Of a DNA stretch of 25,046 bases, positions 1-6,720 are shown piece after piece. The stretch lies in contig JAYTCK010000029.1 of the NCBI GenBank assembly GCA_043736515.1, positions 1 to 25,046 on the forward strand, read 5' to 3'. This stretch comes from MHLP01 sp043736515. GTDB lineage: Bacteria; Patescibacteriota; Minisyncoccia; Phycocordibacterales; UBA6899. The stretch's first letter is position 1. Each line of letters begins with the position of its first letter. The translations under genes were made by a program, and so were the position numbers. Under the pieces are notes generated by a model. That model ran no database searches. It saw only the letters and a list, made by a program, of their open reading frames with translations, and was not told where the DNA came from.

Positions 1-337
1 TCCCACTTATGAGGAGGGGACTTTTGATCGCAGTATTAGGAAGTGGCGCATCTACCACGATGAAATTGCTCATGTCGGGTGTCACGGCAGTTGGTGGCGC
101 GGGTGGTGGAGTTGTAATGACTTCTGTGAAGTGTTGCCCGTCTTTGGTACTACATTGCCTTGGGTAAGATTCCATAACAGGATTTCCTGCCTCGACACAT
201 GTTTCGAATGAAGTAACGGGAGCCAAAGATACGGGAGCAGGTCTCGTTTGCTGTGAAAGCATGACCACCGCATACCCCACAGCGCCTAACACCAGAAGGA
301 AAATAATAGCTGCAAAAATGTAACTTTGCGTGCGCAT
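1..337 (-). CDS. Membrane-anchored Gmad2-like domain protein, C-terminus cut off by window edge
   Basis: The reading frame starts at ATG 337 and is open to the window edge, giving 112 residues of a longer protein. Residues about 6-26 are a hydrophobic segment after a short basic start (MRTQSY), which fits an N-terminal membrane anchor or signal anchor. After it come a short Cys-containing module (ETCVEAGNPVMESYPRQC, then a DGQHFTE stretch), a Pro-rich linker (about 75-85) and the start of a beta-rich region with VDAPLPNTAIKSPLLISG. That last pattern is typical of the Gmad2 immunoglobulin-like domain found in many exported proteins of Parcubacteria. Its role is unknown; an extracytoplasmic, envelope-related role is inferred. 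The gene diverges from hpf and the two share the short interval 338-393. The family call rests on motif recognition only. Confidence 0.75.
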   Translation of the reverse strand, partial: MRTQSYIFAAIIFLLVLGAVGYAVVMLSQQTRPAPVSLAPVTSFETCVEAGNPVMESYPRQCSTKDGQHFTEVITTPPPAPPTAVTPDMSNFIVVDAPLPNTAIKSPLLISG

Positions 338-356
338 ATCCCAAGTATATCACTTA

Positions 357-384
357 TTGAAAAAATATAAATTCCGTGTATACT
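357..384 (+). promoter_or_regulatory. Promoter of hpf, leaderless type
   Basis: TTGAAA (357-362), a 16-bp spacer and TATACT (379-384). The expected start site is about 391, only a few bases before ATG 394, so the hpf message would have almost no leader. No Shine-Dalgarno is present. Confidence 0.6.
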
Positions 385-393
385 GACTCATAT

Positions 394-759
394 ATGAGAC
401 TCACCATCAAAGCGACAAATATTGAGCATACGAACGCAATAGACGCACATATTGTCAAACGCATGCGTGACCTTGAAAAAGTGCTCGAACCAAAAGAAAA
501 AAGCGAACTTGCACGTGTCGATGTTGGCACAACCAACATGCATCACCGCGAAGGCAAAGATCTCTACTATGCAGAAGTTACTTTTCACGTGAAGAAGAAA
601 GATTTTCGTGCCACAGCAAAGGCGGCAGATCTGTATGCTGCGATAGATAAGATGAAGGACGAAATTGTGCGCGAGGTTACCCACCATCATGATCGTATTC
701 GCGCATTGCGAATGGCCGGCGCACGAGAAATGAAACGCCGCGTACTTAAAGCAAATTAA
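394..759 (+). CDS. hpf: Ribosome hibernation promoting factor / RaiA family, short form
   Basis: A 121-residue protein of the HPF/RaiA family, which binds the 30S subunit near the decoding centre and idles or protects ribosomes in non-growing cells. The N-terminus (MRLTIKATNIEHTNAIDAHI) and the ribosome-contact region with YYAEVTFHVKKKDFRATAKAADLYAAIDK match the beta-alpha-beta-beta-beta-alpha fold. A basic tail (REMKRRVLKA) follows. It lacks the C-terminal dimerisation domain of long HPF, so it is the short form. I chose ATG 394 over the in-frame GTG at 376, because the GTG overlaps the -10 box and ATG 394 sits just after the predicted transcription start. It is followed 13 bp later by a small membrane-protein gene. 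Confidence 0.9.
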   Translation: MRLTIKATNIEHTNAIDAHIVKRMRDLEKVLEPKEKSELARVDVGTTNMHHREGKDLYYAEVTFHVKKKDFRATAKAADLYAAIDKMKDEIVREVTHHHDRIRALRMAGAREMKRRVLKAN

Positions 760-772
760 TTTATTCGCATCT

Positions 773-988
773 ATGTACAGTGTCCGTGCAAGTTTTGATT
801 CGTATTTTTATTGGGGAGTTTTTGTTTTTGTCTCAACGTTTACAGGGTATTTTCTCGTAAGCATGATTAGTCTTGCGGCGGAAGAAGAACGAATCAATAG
901 GACCATGTATCTTGGTTATGTTCCCCGATCTTCCTACTTGAATCAGCCCAGCACGGCATCAGAGCAATTCGTTGAAGAAGAGCTCTAG
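773..988 (+). CDS. Small single-pass membrane protein, unknown function
   Basis: A 71-residue reading frame 13 bp after hpf. Residues about 12-36 (FYWGVFVFVSTFTGYFLVSMISL) form one likely membrane helix. The polar tail that follows has an AAEEER stretch and ends acidic (EQFVEEEL). I do not recognise a family. The frame has no Shine-Dalgarno. TTATTC at 761-766 could be a -10 box placing the transcript start at or near ATG 773, or the gene may be read through from hpf. It converges on fmt with a 36-bp gap and no obvious terminator. It is likely real because it is collinear with hpf and has sensible membrane topology, but a chance frame cannot be excluded. Confidence 0.5.
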   Translation: MYSVRASFDSYFYWGVFVFVSTFTGYFLVSMISLAAEEERINRTMYLGYVPRSSYLNQPSTASEQFVEEEL

Positions 989-1024
989 TACCAATCCTCA
1001 TATTTGATAAGGACAATTGTGCGA

Positions 1025-1894
1025 TCAGTGTATTCCGCGTAGAAAATCATCATACCGCATTTCTTTTTTTCCTTCAGGAACGATACGATCAATCGTAAGG
1101 GTGCCTTCCTCATAATGTGCAAGAATGATGCGTACGCGGATTTTTTTCCCGTTGTATTCTGTAAAGAAATAAGCCCCGGGCCATCCGTCATACGCCATTA
1201 TTTTTTTGTAATTGAGAAGTGGATCTTGGGAGAGATCAATGAGACCGTCTTCTTTGGTAATTTTTTTTGTAAATGTAGCGAGTGCGTGATCTTGCGGGTG
1301 TGCCTTCATTCCGCTCATCCAGTCCGGAATGATTTCCGCAAGGAGTGCACCGCCCGCATGTGCGAGATCTCTCGTCAGATCACTTCCTTTGGGCGGCCAA
1401 TTACTATGGACCCACTCACGCTGTGCAAGAATCGGTCCGTGGTCCATTTCTAGATCAAGCTCCATAATAGTAACGCCTGTGCCCTTTTCCTCAGAAAGTA
1501 TCACTGACTCAATTGGAGAAGGGCCTCGGAACTTAGGGAGTAGCGACGGGTGAACATTAAGTGTACCTTTTTTGGGTATCTCAAGAATTTCCTTTGGAAT
1601 GATCTTTCCATAAGCGGCCACAATAAAGAGCTCACAGTCTGCATTTTTAAGGGTGGCGACGAATACTTCGTCCCTGCGAATGTTCTCAGGTGTGTATATG
1701 GTGATGTTTCGTGTTGCCGCCCATTCCTTGACCTCGCTTCCCGTGACGATGAGCTTGCGTCCTTTGGGTTTATCGGGGGCCGTGACGACAAGCGCGGGAG
1801 TAAATCCGGCTTTTTCAAGTTCGTCCAAAATAATTACGGCAAACTCCGGTGTGCCAAAGAATGCGAAACGAAGGTTGTGTGGGGAAGTTGCCAT
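1025..1894 (-). CDS. fmt: Methionyl-tRNA formyltransferase
   Basis: A 289-residue protein that formylates initiator Met-tRNA using 10-formyl-tetrahydrofolate. The N-terminal Rossmann-like domain opens with LRFAFFGTPEFAV. The signature SLLPKFRG is at 117-124, and the catalytic trio is seen as N113 and H115 (in TLNVHPSLLP) and D151 (in LDLEMDHGPIL). The C-terminal OB-like domain (from about 205) is shorter than in E. coli, whose enzyme is about 315 residues. The gene lies 27 bp after def, the deformylase that removes the same formyl group from finished proteins. This is the classical def-fmt pair, probably co-transcribed from the def promoter. No Shine-Dalgarno precedes the ATG. Confidence 0.95.
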   Translation of the reverse strand: MATSPHNLRFAFFGTPEFAVIILDELEKAGFTPALVVTAPDKPKGRKLIVTGSEVKEWAATRNITIYTPENIRRDEVFVATLKNADCELFIVAAYGKIIPKEILEIPKKGTLNVHPSLLPKFRGPSPIESVILSEEKGTGVTIMELDLEMDHGPILAQREWVHSNWPPKGSDLTRDLAHAGGALLAEIIPDWMSGMKAHPQDHALATFTKKITKEDGLIDLSQDPLLNYKKIMAYDGWPGAYFFTEYNGKKIRVRIILAHYEEGTLTIDRIVPEGKKEMRYDDFLRGIH

Positions 1895-1921
1895 GATTGT
1901 TTACGTGATCGCAGACAAAAA

Positions 1922-2524
1922 CTATTTTTTTGATTTCACTTGTATCTCGGCGATCTCTTTGTCGGAGAGCTCTTCGATCTCGGTTGCATGGTCGATAAAG
2001 AGGACCCCGTTTAAATGGTCGGTTTCGTGTTGAAATATTTGCGCAATAAGCCCAGACCCTCCGTAGGTGAACTGTTTGCCGTGCTCATCATATGCCCGCA
2101 GGAGTGCTTTCTCGTGCCGCAAGGTATTACCATAGAGCCAGCGCACTGAAAGACAGCCTTCAGGAACCTTCTTTTTCTTTTTGGAAAGCTTAATGATCTC
2201 TGGATTGATGGCAACCATGTTGTGAAGTGGCGCAATTTTTTTTGGCGCCTCAGTCGTTTCCTTTTTTTTATTTTGTTTGTGATTGTCAGGAATGGTAAAT
2301 GCGCTTTTTGCCACAATGAAGATGCGCAAAGATATTCCGATTTGAGGAGCTGCTATTGCAACTCCGTCAGCTTCTCCCTCGAGTGCCTCGGTCATCTCTC
2401 TGAGGATAATATCAAGTTTTTTAGTGCCAAAGTCTGCTTCTGCTACGGGTGTTGCGTGTGCGCGTAGTACCGGCTCGCCATCTTGGACGATTACTGATTC
2501 TAAATTTGCACTTTTTCCTTTCAT
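1922..2524 (-). CDS. def: Peptide deformylase
   Basis: A 200-residue metal-dependent deformylase that removes the N-formyl group from nascent proteins. All three family motifs are present: motif I at 54-63 (GVAIAAPQIG), motif II EGCLS at 122-126 with the metal-binding Cys, and motif III HETDH at 166-170 with the two metal-binding His and the catalytic Glu. Two features are odd. Motif I has Ala where most deformylases have the second Gly (GxGxAAxQ), and a Lys-rich segment of about 30 residues (around 80-120) separates motifs I and II. The start ATG 2524 lies 6 nt after a TAGAAT box, so the mRNA appears leaderless. The gene is upstream of fmt in the same direction. Confidence 0.95.
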   Translation of the reverse strand: MKGKSANLESVIVQDGEPVLRAHATPVAEADFGTKKLDIILREMTEALEGEADGVAIAAPQIGISLRIFIVAKSAFTIPDNHKQNKKKETTEAPKKIAPLHNMVAINPEIIKLSKKKKKVPEGCLSVRWLYGNTLRHEKALLRAYDEHGKQFTYGGSGLIAQIFQHETDHLNGVLFIDHATEIEELSDKEIAEIQVKSKK

Positions 2525-2530
2525 GGCCTT

Positions 2531-2558
2531 ATTCTACGGATTTTTCACTCCTTTGCCA
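2531..2558 (-). promoter_or_regulatory. Promoter of def-fmt, leaderless type
   Basis: On the minus strand, TGGCAA (2553-2558), a 16-bp spacer and TAGAAT (2531-2536), then 6 nt to ATG 2524. Transcription should start at or next to the start codon. Confidence 0.55.
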
Positions 2559-2575
2559 GCATTGGGCATGGATTC

Positions 2576-4591
2576 TTAGATGATATTCTCGGGATTGATA
2601 CGTACGCTTACCTCCGAGGGGAGGGCGCGAATAAGCGTCATAAGTTCAGGATTTGGCCACTCTTTGGGAGGGATTTTGATAAGCGCATTCATATGATATT
2701 TGCCCTTCACCTTAGCGATGAAACTAGGAAATGTGACCGGGTGATACGTACCAAATGTTCTTTCAATGTCCTCCATAATTCTTGTTCCGTCGGCCTTTGT
2801 TCCCTCATAAGTAAATTTGAGCAATGTGCCGAACGGCGGATATCCCAAACGATGGCGCGCCTCAAGCTCGGTCCGCAGGAACTCTGCCATGTTTCCCCCT
2901 GTTGCAAGTGCAAAAAGTGGCATGTCCGGGTCACGGGTTTGAATAAGAAAATGCTCGCGTGCCTTTTCGCGAAGTGACAGAAGGAGCCGGAAGACACGTT
3001 CGCCCATCCGAAAATCAGGAATAGTAAGGAGCGAGTTTACGGAGAGTACCGCTACGGCGCCAACCGGCTCGGTCAGGTAGGGGAGTGCCATCTCTGTCCC
3101 GATCATGATGCTTCCCGGTGTTTGATAGAACTCGGCGACAAGTGCTCGGGCGTCTTTGTGCTTTTTGACGGAATCACGGTCGAGACGAAAGACGCGTGCA
3201 TCAGGGAATCTTTGCATAATCGTTTCTTCTGCCTGGACAATGCCAATCCCAAGAGGAATAAGACGCCAACCGTTGCAGTGTGAGCAGACCGTCTCTGGGT
3301 CAGCGACAAATCCGCAACGATGACAGAGAAATATGTTTGGTGACTCTCGGGGGGCATACGCTGCTTCTTCTGTGAGTTGATTATGCGGAGTATGGGAATT
3401 CACATTGTCCTCTGTTTGAGATAGTCCTTCGCTCTGGATTTCTTTTACACCCTGCTTGCGATGGAGTACGAGTGGCGCACTACAGCGCGTACACGCAACA
3501 ACTGTTCCGCAGTCGCCGCAAACTGTCATGGGTGCGAACCCCTTACGCACGCCAAGGATAAAACAATGGGTGCCTTTTTTGCGGGTCTCTTCGATTAGTG
3601 TTACAAGCTCACGTGAGCAAATCGCAACACGTCCTACTGCGGGCTGCTCTCCAGATGTGCGCATGTCAACTATTGTTTGGGTTGCGGCGCTGGGGAGCCT
3701 CACTTTGGGGCGGAGCAGGGGTTCAAATTCCCCCCCCTTTTCACGGTAGAGTGTTTCTGTGCGTAGAAAGAGATCGCCAAGAATAAAGTTTGCCCCCAAA
3801 TTTTTTGCAAACTGTTCGGCAAAATATCGGAGATCAACGAATGGTCGTCCTTGGAGCATGTACGCATTTCCACTCTCTCGATCCAGAATTATAGTCTCAA
3901 TATCATCGCGAGGTACCGCGAGAAAAAACGGCGTGCCAATAATAAGGACGGGATGCTTTGTGTTCTGTATTTCTTCCCAACGCTTTGCAATTTCTTTTTT
4001 TGAAAGTCCTCCGTGCAAAATAAATGTGTAGTTTTGAATCCCTTTTTCAATTTTGGAATAGGCATGTTCAATGTCCTGGATGGAGGGCAAAATAAAATAA
4101 CACGATCCACCGCGCGCAAAGCCTTCGCGAATGTAGCTTTTGTATGTCGCAAAGCGTTCTGCTTCCTCTGTCTGTAAAATAAATTTCTGCGCATGTTTTT
4201 TAATTCCTCGAGTAGCGCCACTTTCATCGCGCTCAGTGTTGGGGTTTGAAACAGATTTTTCTGCCAAGAGAGAGTTAGGAAAAACTGCTTGTACCACTGC
4301 GCCCGTAGTTGTGGCAAAGTACTGTGCGGTTTGTTCGCATGCTTCAATGAACTCTTCGCGAAAAAATGTTGTTGCGTGAATGGATTCTAATTTTTTGAGC
4401 GCAAACTCTGCATGCTTGAGGTCGGATTTTGCTTCATGGGCTGGAATAGAGCGAATGACGAGTGCCGGGGTAAAAGAGCCCCGTAAGGGGACACGCACCA
4501 AAGCACCACGCTTCACCGGCTCTTTCGTGAAGTATGAAAGTTCATCTATGGGTATTCCTCGACGGATTGGTGCGACGGATATGAGATACAT
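2576..4591 (-). CDS. priA: Primosomal protein N' (PriA)-like, helicase motifs degenerate
   Basis: A 671-residue PriA-family protein, which in other bacteria restarts stalled forks by binding DNA and loading the replicative helicase. The N-terminal DNA-binding region, the double zinc-binding block (Cys at about 358, 361, 367, 370, 423, 426, 436, 439), the LGIGIVQAEETI segment and the PDFRMGERVFRLL segment identify the family. The helicase motifs are badly eroded. No GxGKT Walker A is found at about 138-160, the DEEH box reads DRES (237-240), GSATPS reads GDLFLRT, and the RAGR motif VI reads SLREKARE. About 40 extra residues sit inside the zinc block. It is therefore probably a PriA that binds DNA without ATPase activity (inference). 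ATG 4591 was chosen over GTG 4597 because it lies 6 nt after a TATTAT box. Confidence 0.85.
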   Translation of the reverse strand: MYLISVAPIRRGIPIDELSYFTKEPVKRGALVRVPLRGSFTPALVIRSIPAHEAKSDLKHAEFALKKLESIHATTFFREEFIEACEQTAQYFATTTGAVVQAVFPNSLLAEKSVSNPNTERDESGATRGIKKHAQKFILQTEEAERFATYKSYIREGFARGGSCYFILPSIQDIEHAYSKIEKGIQNYTFILHGGLSKKEIAKRWEEIQNTKHPVLIIGTPFFLAVPRDDIETIILDRESGNAYMLQGRPFVDLRYFAEQFAKNLGANFILGDLFLRTETLYREKGGEFEPLLRPKVRLPSAATQTIVDMRTSGEQPAVGRVAICSRELVTLIEETRKKGTHCFILGVRKGFAPMTVCGDCGTVVACTRCSAPLVLHRKQGVKEIQSEGLSQTEDNVNSHTPHNQLTEEAAYAPRESPNIFLCHRCGFVADPETVCSHCNGWRLIPLGIGIVQAEETIMQRFPDARVFRLDRDSVKKHKDARALVAEFYQTPGSIMIGTEMALPYLTEPVGAVAVLSVNSLLTIPDFRMGERVFRLLLSLREKAREHFLIQTRDPDMPLFALATGGNMAEFLRTELEARHRLGYPPFGTLLKFTYEGTKADGTRIMEDIERTFGTYHPVTFPSFIAKVKGKYHMNALIKIPPKEWPNPELMTLIRALPSEVSVRINPENII

Positions 4592-4597
4592 GTACAC

Positions 4598-4603
4598 ATA
4601 ATA
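4598..4603 (-). promoter_or_regulatory. Extended -10 of the priA promoter, leaderless type
   Basis: TATTAT preceded by TGA (minus strand), 6 nt upstream of ATG 4591. The -35 region is weak (TAAGGC at a 17-bp spacer), which is common for extended -10 promoters. It is divergent from the murA promoter in a 99-bp interval. Confidence 0.5.
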
Positions 4604-4655
4604 TCATGCTCTGGAGCGTAGCCTTATTTCAGTGAATAATCTGTTTTTTAAGGAT

Positions 4656-4684
4656 TTCCAAAATTGCTGTGAGCTGTGTATGAT
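4656..4684 (+). promoter_or_regulatory. Promoter of murA, leaderless type
   Basis: TTCCAA (4656-4661), a 17-bp spacer and TATGAT (4679-4684). The predicted start is about 4691, which is exactly the ATG. No Shine-Dalgarno. Confidence 0.6.
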
Positions 4685-4690
4685 GGGCAC

Positions 4691-5989
4691 ATGTCTGCAT
4701 ATTTTAGGATCAAGGGCTCATCGGGAAAACGCACACTGGAAGGAGAGATTTCGGTAGTGGGCGCGAAGAACGCGGCACTCAAAGCTATCGCGGCTTCGGT
4801 GCTTTTTAAAACACCACTCACTCTTACAAACGTTCCGCATATTGAAGATGTGTCGCGCATTCTCGATATTATTTGCGAGATGGGCGGGACGACATCGTTT
4901 GCCGAACACCGAGTAACGGTAGATACACGCAAACTCAACTCGACAATAATTACCCCTGAAATTGCGAAGCGCCTCCGCGCCTCCATTGTGCTTACAGGAC
5001 CGATTCTCGCACGATTCGGTCGTGTCGAATTTCCTCACCCCGGGGGTTGTGTGATAGGAGAGCGACCGATCGACCTTTTTATTGAAGGGTTTATAAAAAT
5101 GGGAGCAAAAGTAGCGCATGTGGGCAAATTTTATAATATTAGCGCACCAAAGACAGGACTCTCTGGGGGAGAAATTTTCTTCCGTGTCGCAAGTGTTACG
5201 GGTACTGAAACATTCATGATGGCAGCAGTACTTGCAAACGGAACCACAACGATCAAAAATGCAGCCATGGAGCCGGAAATCGTTTGGCTCGCAGATATAC
5301 TCAATGCGGGTGGGGCAAACATCACCGGCGCGGGCACACCAGTCATCACTATTCAAGGCCGCGGGAGGAAGGGACTTCTTGCACAGAAAGAAAAAGCATT
5401 CCCGGTTATCCCTGATCGTATCGAAGCAGGAAGCTTCCTTATTCTCGGAGCACTCGCAGCAAAAAAACTCACAATAAAAAATGTCGTACCACTTCATCTT
5501 GAATCACTGATCGAACTTTTGAAATACACCGGCACCAATGTGACCCACGGGAAAGACTGGATTACCATAGCGGCACCGTCCAAAGCGCAAAAACTTCGCG
5601 CCGTATCGATTCGCACACATGAATATCCCGGTTTCCCAACTGACCTACAGGCGCCTATGATGATCTACCTTACTCAAGCATTGGGAGAGAGTCTCGTTTT
5701 TGAAACTATTTTTGAAGGACGACTGAACTATACCGAAGCACTGGGCCGTATGGGGGCGAATATCACCATGATGGACCCACACCGCGTACTTGTCCGTGGC
5801 GCGACTAAACTTTTAGGAAGACGACTTGAAAGCCCTGACCTTCGTGCAGGTCTCGCATATGTTATTGCCGCGGCAATTGCGGAAGGAAAGTCCGAGATTC
5901 ACAATGTCTACAACATCGATCGCGGATATGAGCGCATAGAGGAGCGACTGCGGGGAATTGGATTAGCGATCGAGCGAATTGATGTATAA
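4691..5989 (+). CDS. murA: UDP-N-acetylglucosamine 1-carboxyvinyltransferase
   Basis: A 432-residue enzyme for the first committed step of peptidoglycan synthesis: transfer of enolpyruvate from PEP to UDP-GlcNAc in the cytoplasm. The residues that define the active site are visible: K26-N27 in VVGAKNAALKAI, C120 in HPGGCVIGERP (the Cys that makes fosfomycin effective), D318 in YPGFPTDLQAPM and R385 in SPDLRAGLAY. Length matches the usual 420-435. The frame is open upstream to 4676, but ATG 4691 is preferred because the -10 box (4679-4684) would place transcription start right at it. It stands alone as an operon, with priA diverging upstream and a bidirectional terminator immediately downstream. 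Confidence 0.95.
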   Translation: MSAYFRIKGSSGKRTLEGEISVVGAKNAALKAIAASVLFKTPLTLTNVPHIEDVSRILDIICEMGGTTSFAEHRVTVDTRKLNSTIITPEIAKRLRASIVLTGPILARFGRVEFPHPGGCVIGERPIDLFIEGFIKMGAKVAHVGKFYNISAPKTGLSGGEIFFRVASVTGTETFMMAAVLANGTTTIKNAAMEPEIVWLADILNAGGANITGAGTPVITIQGRGRKGLLAQKEKAFPVIPDRIEAGSFLILGALAAKKLTIKNVVPLHLESLIELLKYTGTNVTHGKDWITIAAPSKAQKLRAVSIRTHEYPGFPTDLQAPMMIYLTQALGESLVFETIFEGRLNYTEALGRMGANITMMDPHRVLVRGATKLLGRRLESPDLRAGLAYVIAAAIAEGKSEIHNVYNIDRGYERIEERLRGIGLAIERIDV

Positions 5990-6042
5990 GCAATAAAAAA
6001 ACGCCGACTACTGTGTCGAGCGTTCAGTATTGCTATTTTTTG
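5989..6042. terminator. Bidirectional intrinsic terminator between murA and the facing unknown gene
   Basis: An outer stem AGCAATA/TATTGCT (5989-5995 with 6028-6034) encloses an inner stem (6000-6008 with 6015-6024, one bulge). On the plus strand a T run follows at 6036-6041. On the minus strand a T run corresponds to A5995-A6001. It can serve both converging genes, and the minus gene's stop codon lies in the outer stem. Confidence 0.8.
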
Positions 6043-6446
6043 TCACCCAGTTTTGTGTTCAACCGCGATTTTGTCATGAGTTGTGCAACTTCTTCGCTCG
6101 CATTCGCTAGAGACTGCGACGGAGGGTTCGTGAGTGGGTCGCCCATCAATACCTGACTTAATTGCTGCTCACTACTTGTTTTCTCACCGTCGAGCGCTGC
6201 AAGTTCAAGCAGGCGTAGACCAGCCATCCATGACTCGCAAACGAGCCTACGGATTTCTTCGGAAGTGATAGAACCCGCTTTTTCAAAATCTCTTTTCGCG
6301 GAGTCTGCAAAGGCGATTGCGACACTTGTGTATAATGGCATCTCTGCTTTTGCCCGCGGAAGCATCAGTTTTGTGTATCCTTCGCCCTTTTCGAGGTCTT
6401 TCAGGAAACGTTTAAGATGTTTTTTCTTTACTTGGTGCAACTGCAT
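6033..6446 (-). CDS. Unknown protein, 137 residues, helical
   Basis: I do not recognise the family. The protein is soluble and mostly helical by composition: a very basic start (MQLHQVKKKHLKRFLKDLEKG), a middle with SITSEEIRRLVCESWMAGLRLLELAAL, and a polar C-terminus ending KLGDKK. The start is set at ATG 6446, not at the in-frame GTG 6458, because a GGAG Shine-Dalgarno lies 6 nt before the ATG. Upstream are two TTGACA hexamers (minus strand), so it likely has its own promoter. It shares a bidirectional terminator with murA. Like the other small minus-strand genes here, it uses a Shine-Dalgarno leader, unlike the core genes around it. Confidence 0.7.
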   Translation of the reverse strand: MQLHQVKKKHLKRFLKDLEKGEGYTKLMLPRAKAEMPLYTSVAIAFADSAKRDFEKAGSITSEEIRRLVCESWMAGLRLLELAALDGEKTSSEQQLSQVLMGDPLTNPPSQSLANASEEVAQLMTKSRLNTKLGDKK

Positions 6447-6475
6447 ACTCGTCTCCACATCCTCTCTCTTGTATT

Positions 6476-6550
6476 ACGCTATATGAAGTCGGATACGGTG
6501 TCAAAAGGAATGATTAAAAATTTTCTTATACACGATATCGCGTTTGTCAA
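6476..6550 (-). promoter_or_regulatory. Probable tandem promoters for the 6033-6446 gene
   Basis: Two perfect TTGACA hexamers on the minus strand. The one at 6499-6504 has TAGCGT 17 bp downstream (6476-6481) or TATAGC at 15 bp. The one at 6545-6550 has TAAGAA at 16 bp (6523-6528). The -35 boxes are clear; the -10 boxes are weak, so the exact start site is unsure. Confidence 0.4.
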
Positions 6551-6578
6551 AAGACTCAATACTCCATACAATAAGAGG

Positions 6579-6720
6579 AATGATCCGGTAGTGAAATTTC
6601 GCATCGTTGCTTGCTGAAATAAAACATGAAACCCAAAAAGAACATTATCAGCCTCAATCAGAATCTCGCGCGCACTTGTGTTGCAACAAAGCAATGCGAA
6701 ATTCTACTACCGGAATGATT
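6579..6720. repeat. Long inverted-repeat hairpin element 1, at the start of the mosaic-protein gene
   Basis: The left arm 6584-6604 pairs with the right arm 6694-6714 over 21 positions, with one mismatch and one G-U pair. An inner stem GTTGC (6606-6610)/GCAAC (6683-6687) leaves a one-sided bulge AAAGCA (6688-6693) on the 3' side. The right arm ends at ATG 6715, the likely start codon. The region between the arms (about 90 nt) has no gene. Element 2 at 11367-11513 has the same plan and related arm sequence. Confidence 0.8.

Noticed and set aside
376..393. GTG start that would extend HPF
   Set aside because: It overlaps the predicted -10 box and adds non-family residues.
4718..5497. A 259-codon open frame on the minus strand
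   Set aside because: Antisense to murA and very rich in Cys/Arg/Phe, as expected for a shadow of the murA frame.
6607..6714. N-terminal extension of the mosaic protein from a TTG start
   Set aside because: The extension would be encoded by the loop and arm of the long hairpin and resembles no domain; the recognisable N-terminal module begins at ATG 6715.
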